Below, piece by piece: positions 1-9,093 of a stretch of 64,000 nucleotides of DNA. The stretch comes from an uncultured Anaeroplasmataceae bacterium. GTDB taxonomy: Bacteria; Bacillota_I; Bacilli_A; Acholeplasmatales; Anaeroplasmataceae. Position 1 is the stretch's first letter. Every line of letters begins with the position of its first letter. The notes under the pieces are model-generated. The model worked only from the letters and a program-made list of their open reading frames with translations, was not told the DNA's origin and did no database searches. The DNA lies in contig CAJTTN010000002.1 in the NCBI GenBank assembly GCA_910579215.1, positions 62,001-126,000 on the forward strand, given 5' to 3'. Position numbers and translations under genes: made by a program.

Positions 1-1272
1 GATAGTGAAGTTATGGCAGGAATTTTGGAGGAAATTGGATATGAAAAATCCTCAGATCCTATGAATGCAGATTTAGTTATTTTGAATACTTGTGCAATTC
101 GTGAAAATGCAGAACAAAGAATTTGGGGAGTTCTTGGTCAATTAAAAGGAAAAAAACGTGAAAATCCCGATATGCTGATTGGAATAGCAGGATGTATGCC
201 GCAAGAGGAAAATACGACAAATAAAATATTGGAATCTTATGGCTTCATAGATTTAGTGATTGGAACTCATAATAAAAATCACTTGCCAAAATTATTATTT
301 GAGGCATACATGACAAAGGCAAAGGTGGTTGAGGTTATTTCTAGTGAAGGAGAGATATTAGAGGATGCTCCTAAGGTTAGAGAATCTCATCATAAGGCTT
401 GGGTAAATATTATGTATGGCTGTGATGAATTTTGTACCTATTGCATTGTTCCTTATACTAGAGGTAAGGAAAGAAGTAGAGCTAAAGAAGATATCCTAAA
501 GGAGGTTGAGGAGCTTGTTTCTTTAGGATATAAAGAAATCACTTTGCTTGGTCAAAATGTAAATGCTTATGGTAAGGATTTAGAAGTAAAGTATACCTTT
601 GGCGATTTATTATACGATTTAGATAAAACAGGAATTCAAAGAATTCGTTATACTACCTCTCATCCTAGAGATTTAGATGAACTGACAATGCAAGCTATGC
701 ATGATTGTAAAAGTGTAATGCCACATCTTCATTTACCAGTGCAATCTGGTGATAATGAAATATTAAGAAGAATGAATAGAAAATACACCTATGAAGTCTA
801 TATGGAAAAGATCAATCAATTAAGAAAATTAGTTCCAGATCTTGCTTTAACTACAGATATAATTGTAGGATTTCCTAATGAGACTAAGGAGCAATTTGCA
901 AACACTTTAAAATTGGTACAAAATGCTAAATTTGAAGGAGCCTATACATTTATTTATTCAAAAAGAGAAGGGACTCCAGCTGCAAGCATGCCTGATGATA
1001 TTACAGAAGAAGAAAAGCACAAGAGATTAGAAGAACTCAACATTTATGTTAACCAAGGCTATTTAGAAGGACATAAAAGATTTTTAAATCAGGTGGTTGA
1101 GGTTTTAGTAGATGGACCTTCTAAAAATGGAGAGGGAATGATGTGTGGATATACCCCACACTTAAAGCTAACACATTTCAAATGTGAGGATTTATCATTA
1201 ATTGGTCAAATAGTAAAAATTAAAATAACGGAAGCTAAAACGTGGTTTATGATAGGTGAACTTTGTGAATGA
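1..1272 (+). CDS. miaB: tRNA-2-methylthio-N6-dimethylallyladenosine synthase MiaB (5' end cut by window edge)
   Basis: Radical-SAM methylthiotransferase that adds the 2-methylthio group to i6A37 of tRNAs reading UNN codons. The frame is open from base 1 (DSEVMAGILEE), so the start codon and the first N-terminal cysteine region lie outside the window. Visible parts are the UPF0004 N-terminal domain (NTCAIRENA, and IGIAGCMPQ with a cluster cysteine), the radical-SAM CxxxCxxC motif (CDEFCTYC near base 420), the HLPVQSGD strand, and a C-terminal TRAM region. It ends in TGA and overlaps the next gene by 17 nt. The miaB-ymcA order is the same as in Bacillus subtilis, which supports both calls. Confidence 0.95.
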   Translation, partial: DSEVMAGILEEIGYEKSSDPMNADLVILNTCAIRENAEQRIWGVLGQLKGKKRENPDMLIGIAGCMPQEENTTNKILESYGFIDLVIGTHNKNHLPKLLFEAYMTKAKVVEVISSEGEILEDAPKVRESHHKAWVNIMYGCDEFCTYCIVPYTRGKERSRAKEDILKEVEELVSLGYKEITLLGQNVNAYGKDLEVKYTFGDLLYDLDKTGIQRIRYTTSHPRDLDELTMQAMHDCKSVMPHLHLPVQSGDNEILRRMNRKYTYEVYMEKINQLRKLVPDLALTTDIIVGFPNETKEQFANTLKLVQNAKFEGAYTFIYSKREGTPAASMPDDITEEEKHKRLEELNIYVNQGYLEGHKRFLNQVVEVLVDGPSKNGEGMMCGYTPHLKLTHFKCEDLSLIGQIVKIKITEAKTWFMIGELCE

Positions 1273-1585
1273 TTTGAAGCAAGGCTTTCTTTCCTTACCA
1301 GAGGTAAAAAGGTTAAAGGAGTTAGAAGGATTTATTGATACAAATTTAGAATTGAATCAAAAAATAAACGAACTCAAGGATCTACAAAAGAAAATGGTAA
1401 ATGCAAAGGAATACAATCAGCCCAAGCAATTTTTAGAATATAAAAAAGCTTATGATATCTTATATGAAGATATTTTAGATTTTCCTTTTGTAGAAGAATA
1501 TCTTGATTTGCTTGACTCTACAAATGAACTTTTAAAGAATATAACCATGCAAATTGAAGATAAAATTAATGAAAAATTAAAATGA
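1256..1585 (+). CDS. ymcA: YlbF/YmcA family RNase Y-modulating protein
   Basis: A 109-aa, almost entirely helical, charged protein of the Com_YlbF/YmcA family. In B. subtilis YmcA, YlbF and YaaT form an Fe-S complex that modulates RNase Y, competence and biofilm formation. The call rests on length, helical pattern (LNQKINELKDLQKKMVNAKE) and position directly behind miaB. The start is GTG at 1256, inside miaB; a GTG at 1265 is an alternative. I see no cysteines, so a direct Fe-S role for this copy is not evident. A hairpin terminator overlaps its stop codon. Confidence 0.75.
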   Translation: MNFVNDLKQGFLSLPEVKRLKELEGFIDTNLELNQKINELKDLQKKMVNAKEYNQPKQFLEYKKAYDILYEDILDFPFVEEYLDLLDSTNELLKNITMQIEDKINEKLK

Positions 1586-1614
1586 CAAGCCAAAAAATAG
1601 GGTTTGTCTTTTTA
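1584..1614 (+). terminator. Rho-independent terminator of miaB-ymcA
   Basis: 8-bp stem 1584-1591/1601-1608 (GACAAGCC with GGTTTGTC, one G-U pair), an A-rich loop and a T-rich tail. The stem starts inside the ymcA stop codon. Confidence 0.75.
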
Positions 1615-1750
1615 TTTATTGCAATTTTAAAATAATTGTTCTAATAAGTAAATAGAATAATATTTCGAAAAAGTGCCAAATGTAAAGCAAACATTTCACA
1701 AAATGAAGAAAATATATAATTTTTACGCATAAAATCAAATTTTTTTAGTC

Positions 1751-1764
1751 GGAAAACGTTTACA
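1751..1764 (+). promoter_or_regulatory. cre-like operator upstream of the opp operon
   Basis: GGAAAACGTTTACA matches 13 of 14 positions of the catabolite-responsive element consensus TGWNANCGNTNWCA; only the first base differs. It lies about 25 bp upstream of the predicted -35 box, a position more typical of CcpA activation or of a secondary site than of roadblock repression. A 12/14 match sharing AAAACGTTTACA occurs upstream of gap/clpP. CcpA itself is not in the window, so the regulator is inferred. Confidence 0.4.
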
Positions 1765-1788
1765 ATAAAATAAAATGAGTTATAAACA

Positions 1789-1817
1789 TTGAATTCGTAA
1801 TAAATATAGATTATAAT
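1789..1817 (+). promoter_or_regulatory. Sigma-A-like promoter of the opp operon
   Basis: TTGAAT (1789-1794), 17-bp spacer, TATAAT (1812-1817). The leader to oppA is about 27 nt. Confidence 0.65.
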
Positions 1818-1850
1818 AGCAATAAATTTCATGAAAAGGAGAGATATAAA

Positions 1851-4334
1851 ATGAAATTATTTAAAAAAATAATGGGCTTAGGTCTTGTTACACTAGGTGT
1901 AGTAACATTAGTAAGCTGTAAAGAAGACACTGATTCGGCAAAAGATACTTATACGTATCACACTACTATGGCAGTTGAGCCTAAAACGTTTAATCCTCAT
2001 ACTTGGGAAACGAACGATGATAGTATGGTGGGTACTTATGCTGAAATTGGTTTTTTAGAGCCAATTTATGATATGGATAAAAATGATGGTTCCTATACAT
2101 GGGCATATGAAATGGCTACTGCAGTTGAGGACTATACGCAAAAGGTTTCTTCAGCTGAAAGAGAAAAATGGGGAATCAAAGATGGCGAAAAGGAACGTAT
2201 GTATAAGATTTCTCTTAATCCAGATGCAAAATGGGCTGATGGAACTCCTATTAATGCAGATACATATGTTTATTCTATGAAGGAGTTATTAAATCCAAAA
2301 TTAATAAACTATCGTGCAAATAACTTTGTTTCTGGAAGTAGCTCAATTGTAGGTGCTTTGGATTACTTTTGGAGTACTAGAGATATGTATGTTACATTGG
2401 ATGAATATCTTGACTTCCCTACGGTAAGTGGTAAGAAGGTATGGTTAGATGTTACACCTATCATGCTAGAGGGCTTTGAATTAAATCCAGCAGATGTAAA
2501 AGGTTCTGGTTATGATAGCTATTTAGCAGTTGGTGATAAATATTTATATGATTTATATCCAGATTTATTCTCAAATGATTGTAGAATGGAATTAACTTTA
2601 GATACTTTGACTAAATTTTTAAATGATTTTGCTAAAACTGAGTTCTATTCAGTTTTACAGCTTAACATTCCTTCTGCTAGTGATCTTATGAAGGTAGCAA
2701 CTAAAACTTCAACTTTAACAGAAGATGACATAAAGAGTTTGGGAGATGGCTTATATATTTTAACTGTTCCAAAAACTAATCCTGAATTAAATTATGATGA
2801 TACTGTAGGTTTATATAAGGTAGATGAATATTCTATTATGTATGTATTACAAAATACATATTCTGAATTTTACTTTAAGATGTCTTTAGGTAGTACTTGG
2901 TTAGTACATGAAGGACTTTATGAAAAGGGTAAGGAAAAAATTTCTGATACCTTATATGCTACAAATTATGGTACTTCAGTAGATACTTATATGTCTTATG
3001 GACCATATAAGCTAGATACATATCAAAAGGGTAAGCAGATGATTTTTACTCGTAATGATAATTGGTATGGTTATAAAGATGGTAAGCATGAGGGTCAATA
3101 TAAGACTGACGGAATTGTAATTGATGTTGTAGATCAGCACTCAACTGCTTTATTAGGATTTGAGCAAGGAAAATATGATGATATTGGTCTTGATGTAAAT
3201 GATATGGCTAAATATGGTAATAGTGAGTGGTTAAAGGGTGTAAACACTACCTATACATGGCGTTTAACCTTCAACACAAATTTGGAAACTCTAAAATCAT
3301 TAGAGGGAAGCTCAGGCAACAATAAGCAAGTTTTAGCTAATGATACCTTTAGAAAAGCTTTCTCAGTATCAATTAATAGACAAAAATTTATTAATGATGC
3401 AGTAGGTGCAGGTACACCAGCTTATTACTTAATTAATAGTTTGTATATGTATGATGTTGAGAATAATCCAAATTCTGTTTATAGAAATTGTGAACCAGCA
3501 ATGAAGGCTGTTACAGATTTATATGGTGTTAAATATGGTGAAGGCGAAAAATATAAGACACTTGAAGAGGCATATAAGGCTATAACTGGTTATGATTTAG
3601 ATGAAGCAAGAAGATTAATGCAACAAGCTTACGAAGAGTGTAAGGCTAATGGAACATATAAAGATGGTCAAAAGATTTCTTTAGACTTAGTAGTTACCTC
3701 TCGTTCAAGTATTTCTGAAGCAGCAAGAAAGAATGCAACTGTATTAGATGCTTTCTTAAAGGATGCTATAAAGGGAACTGGCTTTGAAGCTGGTGGTATT
3801 GAAATTGTTCCAAAGTCATTATCTGATTATTATAATAAGCTATTACAAGGATCTTGTGAAATGATCTTCTCTGCATGGGGTGGTGCAATCTACTGGCCAT
3901 ATAGTACAATTCAATGCTATGTTAATGATGCTAACCAATCTACAAAAGTACATGAGGGTGCTTGTTGGAATCCAGTTACCACTCAATTAACTTTAAAGCT
4001 TGATTTTGATGGTGATGGCGTAGTAGAAGAAAAAACAATGTCTTATAATGCATGGGGAACTGCTCTTAATCAAGGTGAGTTTGCTAGTGCTTCTTTTGAA
4101 TTGAGAAATCAAATTATGGGAGCATTAGAATATAATGTATTAAATATGTATTATACAATTCCGTTATACTGTGATGCATCTGTATCTTTAGATTCTAAAC
4201 GTTTAAAATATCCAACTGACGAATATAACGTTATGTATGGATTTGGTGGTTTAAGATTCTTAGATTATACTTATTCTGATCAGGCTTGGGAAAAGTATGT
4301 TAAGTCCAATGGTGGTACATTAAGCTACGAATAA
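1851..4334 (+). CDS. oppA: Oligopeptide ABC transporter, substrate-binding lipoprotein OppA
   Basis: Extracytoplasmic solute receptor (SBP_bac_5 family) that captures peptides for import by the OppBCDF complex. The N-terminus is a lipoprotein signal peptide with lipobox LVSC (Cys24), so it is tethered to the outer face of the membrane. Family segments include EPKTFNPHTWE, a WADGTPINADTYVYS-type loop, and FRKAFSVSINRQKFI. At 827 aa it is clearly longer than the usual 520-600. Around residue 718 a DFDGDG acidic loop resembles a calcium-binding loop. The start is set by AAAAGGAGA 11 nt upstream. A 10-bp hairpin separates it from oppB. Confidence 0.93.
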   Translation: MKLFKKIMGLGLVTLGVVTLVSCKEDTDSAKDTYTYHTTMAVEPKTFNPHTWETNDDSMVGTYAEIGFLEPIYDMDKNDGSYTWAYEMATAVEDYTQKVSSAEREKWGIKDGEKERMYKISLNPDAKWADGTPINADTYVYSMKELLNPKLINYRANNFVSGSSSIVGALDYFWSTRDMYVTLDEYLDFPTVSGKKVWLDVTPIMLEGFELNPADVKGSGYDSYLAVGDKYLYDLYPDLFSNDCRMELTLDTLTKFLNDFAKTEFYSVLQLNIPSASDLMKVATKTSTLTEDDIKSLGDGLYILTVPKTNPELNYDDTVGLYKVDEYSIMYVLQNTYSEFYFKMSLGSTWLVHEGLYEKGKEKISDTLYATNYGTSVDTYMSYGPYKLDTYQKGKQMIFTRNDNWYGYKDGKHEGQYKTDGIVIDVVDQHSTALLGFEQGKYDDIGLDVNDMAKYGNSEWLKGVNTTYTWRLTFNTNLETLKSLEGSSGNNKQVLANDTFRKAFSVSINRQKFINDAVGAGTPAYYLINSLYMYDVENNPNSVYRNCEPAMKAVTDLYGVKYGEGEKYKTLEEAYKAITGYDLDEARRLMQQAYEECKANGTYKDGQKISLDLVVTSRSSISEAARKNATVLDAFLKDAIKGTGFEAGGIEIVPKSLSDYYNKLLQGSCEMIFSAWGGAIYWPYSTIQCYVNDANQSTKVHEGACWNPVTTQLTLKLDFDGDGVVEEKTMSYNAWGTALNQGEFASASFELRNQIMGALEYNVLNMYYTIPLYCDASVSLDSKRLKYPTDEYNVMYGFGGLRFLDYTYSDQAWEKYVKSNGGTLSYE

Positions 4335-4360
4335 TTCTTGGTTTTAAAATTATAAGCTCT

Positions 4361-4386
4361 CGGGATACTATCTCATTAGTATCCCG
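4361..4386 (+). terminator. Intercistronic hairpin between oppA and oppB (attenuator or mRNA stabiliser)
   Basis: Perfect 10-bp inverted repeat, CGGGATACTA (4361-4370) and TAGTATCCCG (4377-4386), with a 6-nt loop. No proper T-run follows (ATTGTTTG). It therefore looks more like a partial terminator or 3'-end protector, which would let the receptor mRNA accumulate above the permease mRNA. Confidence 0.6.
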
Positions 4387-4415
4387 ATTGTTTGCATTAG
4401 GAAAGGGGTTTTATA

Positions 4416-5375
4416 ATGACAAAATATATAATAAAAAGAATCGCTCTAATGCTTCTAACTTTTATGATTATTATCTCTATAAGTTTCGTTTTGATTAAAT
4501 TAGTCCCAATTACAGATGGTACTAATGTAATTATTAATGAATTAGAAAAAGCAAAGCGAGAGGCGTTGGGTTATAATAAACCAATAATTGTTCAATTAGG
4601 TATATATTTAAGAAATTTATTTTTCCATATGGACTTAGGTGTTTCTTGGAAATTGGAGAGAATGATTGATGTTTCTGATATGATTGGAAGAAGATTACCT
4701 CCAACAATTCTATTAAACCTATACTCTTTAATTATATCTATTCCTATTGGAATTGCTTTAGGAATTTTTGCAGCATTGAAAAAGAATAAATGGCAGGATC
4801 ATATGATTTCTACAATAGTTATTTTATTTGTTTCTGTTCCATCCTTTGTATATGCTTTTTTACTTCAATATTTTTTAGGACATAAGTGGAAGCTTTTTCC
4901 ATTGATGGTAGATTCATTAAACGATGCAGGTGGCTGGTTTACTTGGAAAATGTTTAACTCTATGATGCTGCCAATTTTAGCGTTAGCATTTGGAACAATT
5001 GCTGGATTGACAAGATTTACGCGTGCTGAGTTGACGGAAACGTTAACTAGTGACTATATGCTACTTGCTAGAACTAAGGGGCTTACGAAGAGTCAAGCTG
5101 TTGTTCATCATGCACTTAAAAATGCTATGGTTCCTATTCTACCTTCTATTATTGCATCCTTTATTTCTATTATGTCAGGATCTTTAATTATAGAGGGAAT
5201 TTTTGCAGTACCTGGAATAGGAAGCTTATATATCAAAGCAGTTAGTGAATTAGATTATGATGTATTTATGGGATGTAATGTTTTCTATGTGTTTATCGGT
5301 CTTGCGGCAGGAATAGTTGTTGATTTAAGCTATGGCTTTATCGACCCTAGAATAAGAATGGGGGCGTCAAAATAA
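4416..5375 (+). CDS. oppB: Oligopeptide ABC transporter permease OppB
   Basis: 319-aa inner-membrane permease of the DppB/OppB type (BPD_transp_1). It starts with a hydrophobic helix (residues about 8-28) and has a periplasmic-side loop and five further helices. The cytoplasmic EAA-type motif is LLARTKGLTKSQAVVHHALK near residue 220. It pairs with OppC as the channel. A GGAAAGGGG ribosome site precedes the ATG. The stop overlaps the oppC start by one base (TAATG), indicating translational coupling. Length is normal for the family. Confidence 0.95.
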   Translation: MTKYIIKRIALMLLTFMIIISISFVLIKLVPITDGTNVIINELEKAKREALGYNKPIIVQLGIYLRNLFFHMDLGVSWKLERMIDVSDMIGRRLPPTILLNLYSLIISIPIGIALGIFAALKKNKWQDHMISTIVILFVSVPSFVYAFLLQYFLGHKWKLFPLMVDSLNDAGGWFTWKMFNSMMLPILALAFGTIAGLTRFTRAELTETLTSDYMLLARTKGLTKSQAVVHHALKNAMVPILPSIIASFISIMSGSLIIEGIFAVPGIGSLYIKAVSELDYDVFMGCNVFYVFIGLAAGIVVDLSYGFIDPRIRMGASK

Positions 5376-6922
5376 TGCAGAATATGAAAGATTTACCAGC
5401 AAAAAGTTTTGAATTTGTTCAGTTAGATGATCATATTCATGATACTAAATTTGAAACGAAACCAGTTGGATACCTAAAGGATGCTTGGAATCGTTTTAAG
5501 AAAAATAAGGCATCTGTAGTGGCTGCTATTATCATCGTTTTAATTGTTTTGTATGGAATTATTTATCCTTTTTGTACAGATCGAAAATTATCTGAGAATC
5601 ATGTAGAGTTTAGCTTAATGAGGCCTAAAAATGACTTTTTATCAAATTTTGGGTTTTGTAATGGTCAGTATACGAAAAAAGGTACACTGAGTTCTTATGC
5701 ACAGGATTATGGAAAAGCTGTTATGTATTTATACACACCTGATAATGTAACAACAATTTTCAATATTTCTGAATTAGAGGATTTAAAATTTAATCCTATA
5801 AAAAAGATAAATAAAACTTATGAAACCGAAGGTTTGAAATACATCGAATATAGAATCGATCAGTATTTAGAAAAAGGTTATGAGCGAGTTCAAGTTACTC
5901 GTCAAGAATATGCAGAAATGTTAAAATGGCAAGAGGAAACGGGATATCAACTTGTTTTCCCTCTTGTAGATACAAGCAATTATACCAATCCAATGCATAA
6001 AACTAATGATGATTTATGGTATATGGTGGATAATAAGGGATACCCATTAGATAAAAATGGTAAGGCTGTCAAGGATATTGAAAAATTTGAATATTTGGTA
6101 CCTAATTTTTTGACAGATTCTGATGGGAATGTTCTATATACACAGGATGCTGGTACAGATAGTTACTATATACGTGTTAGTAGATATGTTCGTTATATTT
6201 ACGATTTTGGAGAAGAGCCATCCTTTTTGCTTGGTTCTGATGGTATAGGGTATGATATCGCAGTTCGCCTGGCATACGGTATTAGATTATCCTTAATTTT
6301 AGCAGTTTGTGTAGCAGTTATTAACTTTATTATCGGATCAATTTATGGAGCCATTGCTGGATATTATGGTGGCGCTGTAGATATGATTATGGAAAGAATC
6401 ACAGATGTTTTAGGTGGTATGCCTACCATGGTTGTTATAACACTCTTTAATATATTTCTAGTTGAAACTAATAAAGTTTCCCCAGCAGTATCCTTTATTA
6501 TTGCCTTTATAGCTACAGGATGGATAGGAACTGCGAGTGGTGTACGTACACAATTCTATAGATTTAAGCATCAGGAATATGTGCTAGCTGCTAGAACATT
6601 GGGAGCAAGAGATTTTAGATTAATGTTTAAGCATGTATTCCCTAATTCCTTAGGTACAATTATTACATCTTCTGTATTAGTTATACCTGGAGTAATTTTT
6701 AGTGAAACCTCTTTGTCCTATTTAGGAATTATTGATTTAAATGGTCCAAATGCTTCCTCAATAGGAACAATGCTCTCTAATGGACAGCAATATCTCTCCA
6801 CTTATCCACACATCATTTTATGGCCAGCTATTATTATAGCGCTATTGATGCTATGCTTTAATTTATTTGGTAATGGATTAAGAGATGCATTTAATCCATC
6901 ATTGAGAGGAGTGGAAGAATAA
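5375..6922 (+). CDS. oppC: Oligopeptide ABC transporter permease OppC with large extracellular insertion
   Basis: Second channel subunit (DppC/OppC type). The first helix lies at residues about 48-70, the permease core starts near residue 300 (YDIAVRLAYGIRLSLIL), and the EAA motif AARTLGARDFRLMFKHVFPN is near residue 410. Between helix 1 and the core sits a soluble stretch of about 230 residues. Ordinary OppC has only a short loop there and is about 300 aa long, against 515 here. By topology the insertion should face outward, where it could contact OppA. It is coupled by TAATG to both oppB and oppD. Confidence 0.92.
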   Translation: MQNMKDLPAKSFEFVQLDDHIHDTKFETKPVGYLKDAWNRFKKNKASVVAAIIIVLIVLYGIIYPFCTDRKLSENHVEFSLMRPKNDFLSNFGFCNGQYTKKGTLSSYAQDYGKAVMYLYTPDNVTTIFNISELEDLKFNPIKKINKTYETEGLKYIEYRIDQYLEKGYERVQVTRQEYAEMLKWQEETGYQLVFPLVDTSNYTNPMHKTNDDLWYMVDNKGYPLDKNGKAVKDIEKFEYLVPNFLTDSDGNVLYTQDAGTDSYYIRVSRYVRYIYDFGEEPSFLLGSDGIGYDIAVRLAYGIRLSLILAVCVAVINFIIGSIYGAIAGYYGGAVDMIMERITDVLGGMPTMVVITLFNIFLVETNKVSPAVSFIIAFIATGWIGTASGVRTQFYRFKHQEYVLAARTLGARDFRLMFKHVFPNSLGTIITSSVLVIPGVIFSETSLSYLGIIDLNGPNASSIGTMLSNGQQYLSTYPHIILWPAIIIALLMLCFNLFGNGLRDAFNPSLRGVEE

Positions 6923-9093
6923 TGTCTGATCAAAAATTAAAATTAGAAGTCAATGATTTGAAAATTTCCTTCCGTACAAATAATGGTAGAGTTCAAGCCG
7001 TTCGAGATATTTCCTTTGATTTATATGAGGGAGAAACGTTAGCTATCGTAGGAGAATCTGGTTCAGGAAAATCTGTTACTTCTCGTGCAATAATGGGAAT
7101 ATTAGCTCCAAATGCGATTGTTGAAAGTGGCGAAATTCTTTATGATGGAAAAGACTTGATGCAAATTACAGAAGAGGAATTTCATGCCCTTCGTGGAGAT
7201 AAAATTTCTATGGTGTTCCAAGATCCTCTATCCAGCTTAAATCCGATAGTAAAAATTGGTAAGCAATTGACAGAGGCAATGATTTTGAAAAATCGTCTTT
7301 CTATTAGAGAAAATAGAAAGAAGCTTAATCGCGCTTTCAAGATATTAGGTAAAAATATTGATGAGGCTTTAAATGCTAAGGAAGATGCTTCTGTAAAACA
7401 AAAAAATAAACAAAATCTAAGTACATTTAAAAAATTTGTTAAAAAATATATTATAATGCAAAATCATTATAATATATCTATGGAAAAGCTAGGATTCTCT
7501 ATTGAAGAGTTATCAAATGCTATAGTATTATTAGAAAAGGATATACGTACTAGGGTTTCTAAAAATATTGCACGGGCATTAGATTATGTTAATCAATCCT
7601 TTGGAGAGTATTCCTTAAAAGAGGATGATCCTTATATTACTCAATTAAAGGAAATCAACGAAGTATGTAAAGAGGAAGATTTTTCTTGTACAGAGGTTTT
7701 AAATAAACTTTTACCTATTAAATCACATTTAGAAAATGTGCATTCAGCTACAATGCCAAACTTCTTTTCTCTAGGCTATTATTTATTAACTCATGAAACT
7801 GCACCAGATATGCCTGTGGAGGAGTTAAATGAATTCACACATAAGATTTTAGATGATGAGTTTATGCTCTCCTATATTCAGGATTTAGAAAAAGGTGTTT
7901 TGAATGCGTTTGATGCTAAAAAAGAAGCCAAGAAGCTTGCTATAGAAAAATTGCAAGAGGAATTGAAATTTTTAGCCGCAGAAACTTTAGATATTAAAGA
8001 AACTAAGCTTCGTATAAAAGCGTTATATCCAGTAATTCATAATTGTGAGAATCCATTGAAAATAGGAAATGAGACTTATACGACTACCTTTAAAGGGTCT
8101 ATGAATACACAGCTTCATAATTATTTCAATGCTAACAATATTAATGCCAAAAATGAGAAAAAATATTTAAAGGAAAAGAAAAAATTTGATAGGATTATTG
8201 CAAAGGGGAAAAAGCCTTCCTATACGATAGCAGAGGTCATGAAAATGGATCCTGAACAATCTAAGAAAAATATGCAAAACCTTATTTCAAAATTGATTTG
8301 TCATTATGAAGATGACATTAAACAATTTGAGAATTTTAATGTAAATACTTATACGATATCTATTATCGATTATTTAAAAGAGCTTTCTGCCAATATTGTT
8401 AAAAAGGTATCCAAAAGAAGCGCAAAAGAACGTGCAATTCGTTTGATGGAAGAGGTAGGAATCCCAGATCCTAAGAAGAGATTTAAGCAATATCCTTTCC
8501 AGTTCTCTGGAGGTATGAGACAGCGTATCGTTATCGCCATTGCTCTTTCTGCTGATCCAGATGTTTTGATTTGTGATGAGCCTACTACAGCATTAGATGT
8601 TACTATCCAAGCACAAATCCTTGAATTGATAAATAAATTAAAGAAAGAAAGAAATCTTTCTATAATCTTTATTACCCATGATTTAGGTGTTGTTGCTAAT
8701 ATGGCTGATCGTATAGCAGTTATGTATGCAGGTAAAATTGTGGAATCTGCTACAACGGATGAGCTATTTTATGATCCTAAGCATCCGTATACCTGGGCCT
8801 TATTATCTTCCATTCCAGATTTAGATACTAAAGAAAAATTATCTCCAATTCCTGGAACTCCACCGAATATGATTTATCCTCCTAAGGGAGATGCCTTTGC
8901 TGCTAGAAATAAATATGCAATGAAGATTGATTTTGAAGAACAACCTCCATTGTTTAAGGTTACAGATACCCATTATGCTGCGACTTGGTTATTACATCCA
9001 TCAGCTCCTAAGGTAACCCCACCAAGCATTGTTGTAGAAAGAATTGAAAGAATGCTTGCTGCAAGAAGGGAGGCTGCAAAGAATGGAAAATAG
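6922..9093 (+). CDS. oppD: Oligopeptide ABC transporter ATPase OppD with about 390-residue insertion
   Basis: ATP-binding subunit energising peptide import. Walker A is GESGSGKS (residues 44-51), the Q-loop is MVFQDPLSS (Gln100), the signature is FSGGMRQR (528-535), Walker B is VLICDEP (Asp552, Glu553), the H-loop is FITHDLG, and the OppD/DppD C-terminal extension follows. In a normal OppD (about 330-350 aa) Q-loop and signature are about 55 residues apart; here they are about 430 apart. The extra block (roughly 125-515) is helical, Lys/Glu-rich and has no motif I recognise. All catalytic residues are kept, so it is probably active. Confidence 0.93.
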   Translation: MSDQKLKLEVNDLKISFRTNNGRVQAVRDISFDLYEGETLAIVGESGSGKSVTSRAIMGILAPNAIVESGEILYDGKDLMQITEEEFHALRGDKISMVFQDPLSSLNPIVKIGKQLTEAMILKNRLSIRENRKKLNRAFKILGKNIDEALNAKEDASVKQKNKQNLSTFKKFVKKYIIMQNHYNISMEKLGFSIEELSNAIVLLEKDIRTRVSKNIARALDYVNQSFGEYSLKEDDPYITQLKEINEVCKEEDFSCTEVLNKLLPIKSHLENVHSATMPNFFSLGYYLLTHETAPDMPVEELNEFTHKILDDEFMLSYIQDLEKGVLNAFDAKKEAKKLAIEKLQEELKFLAAETLDIKETKLRIKALYPVIHNCENPLKIGNETYTTTFKGSMNTQLHNYFNANNINAKNEKKYLKEKKKFDRIIAKGKKPSYTIAEVMKMDPEQSKKNMQNLISKLICHYEDDIKQFENFNVNTYTISIIDYLKELSANIVKKVSKRSAKERAIRLMEEVGIPDPKKRFKQYPFQFSGGMRQRIVIAIALSADPDVLICDEPTTALDVTIQAQILELINKLKKERNLSIIFITHDLGVVANMADRIAVMYAGKIVESATTDELFYDPKHPYTWALLSSIPDLDTKEKLSPIPGTPPNMIYPPKGDAFAARNKYAMKIDFEEQPPLFKVTDTHYAATWLLHPSAPKVTPPSIVVERIERMLAARREAAKNGK

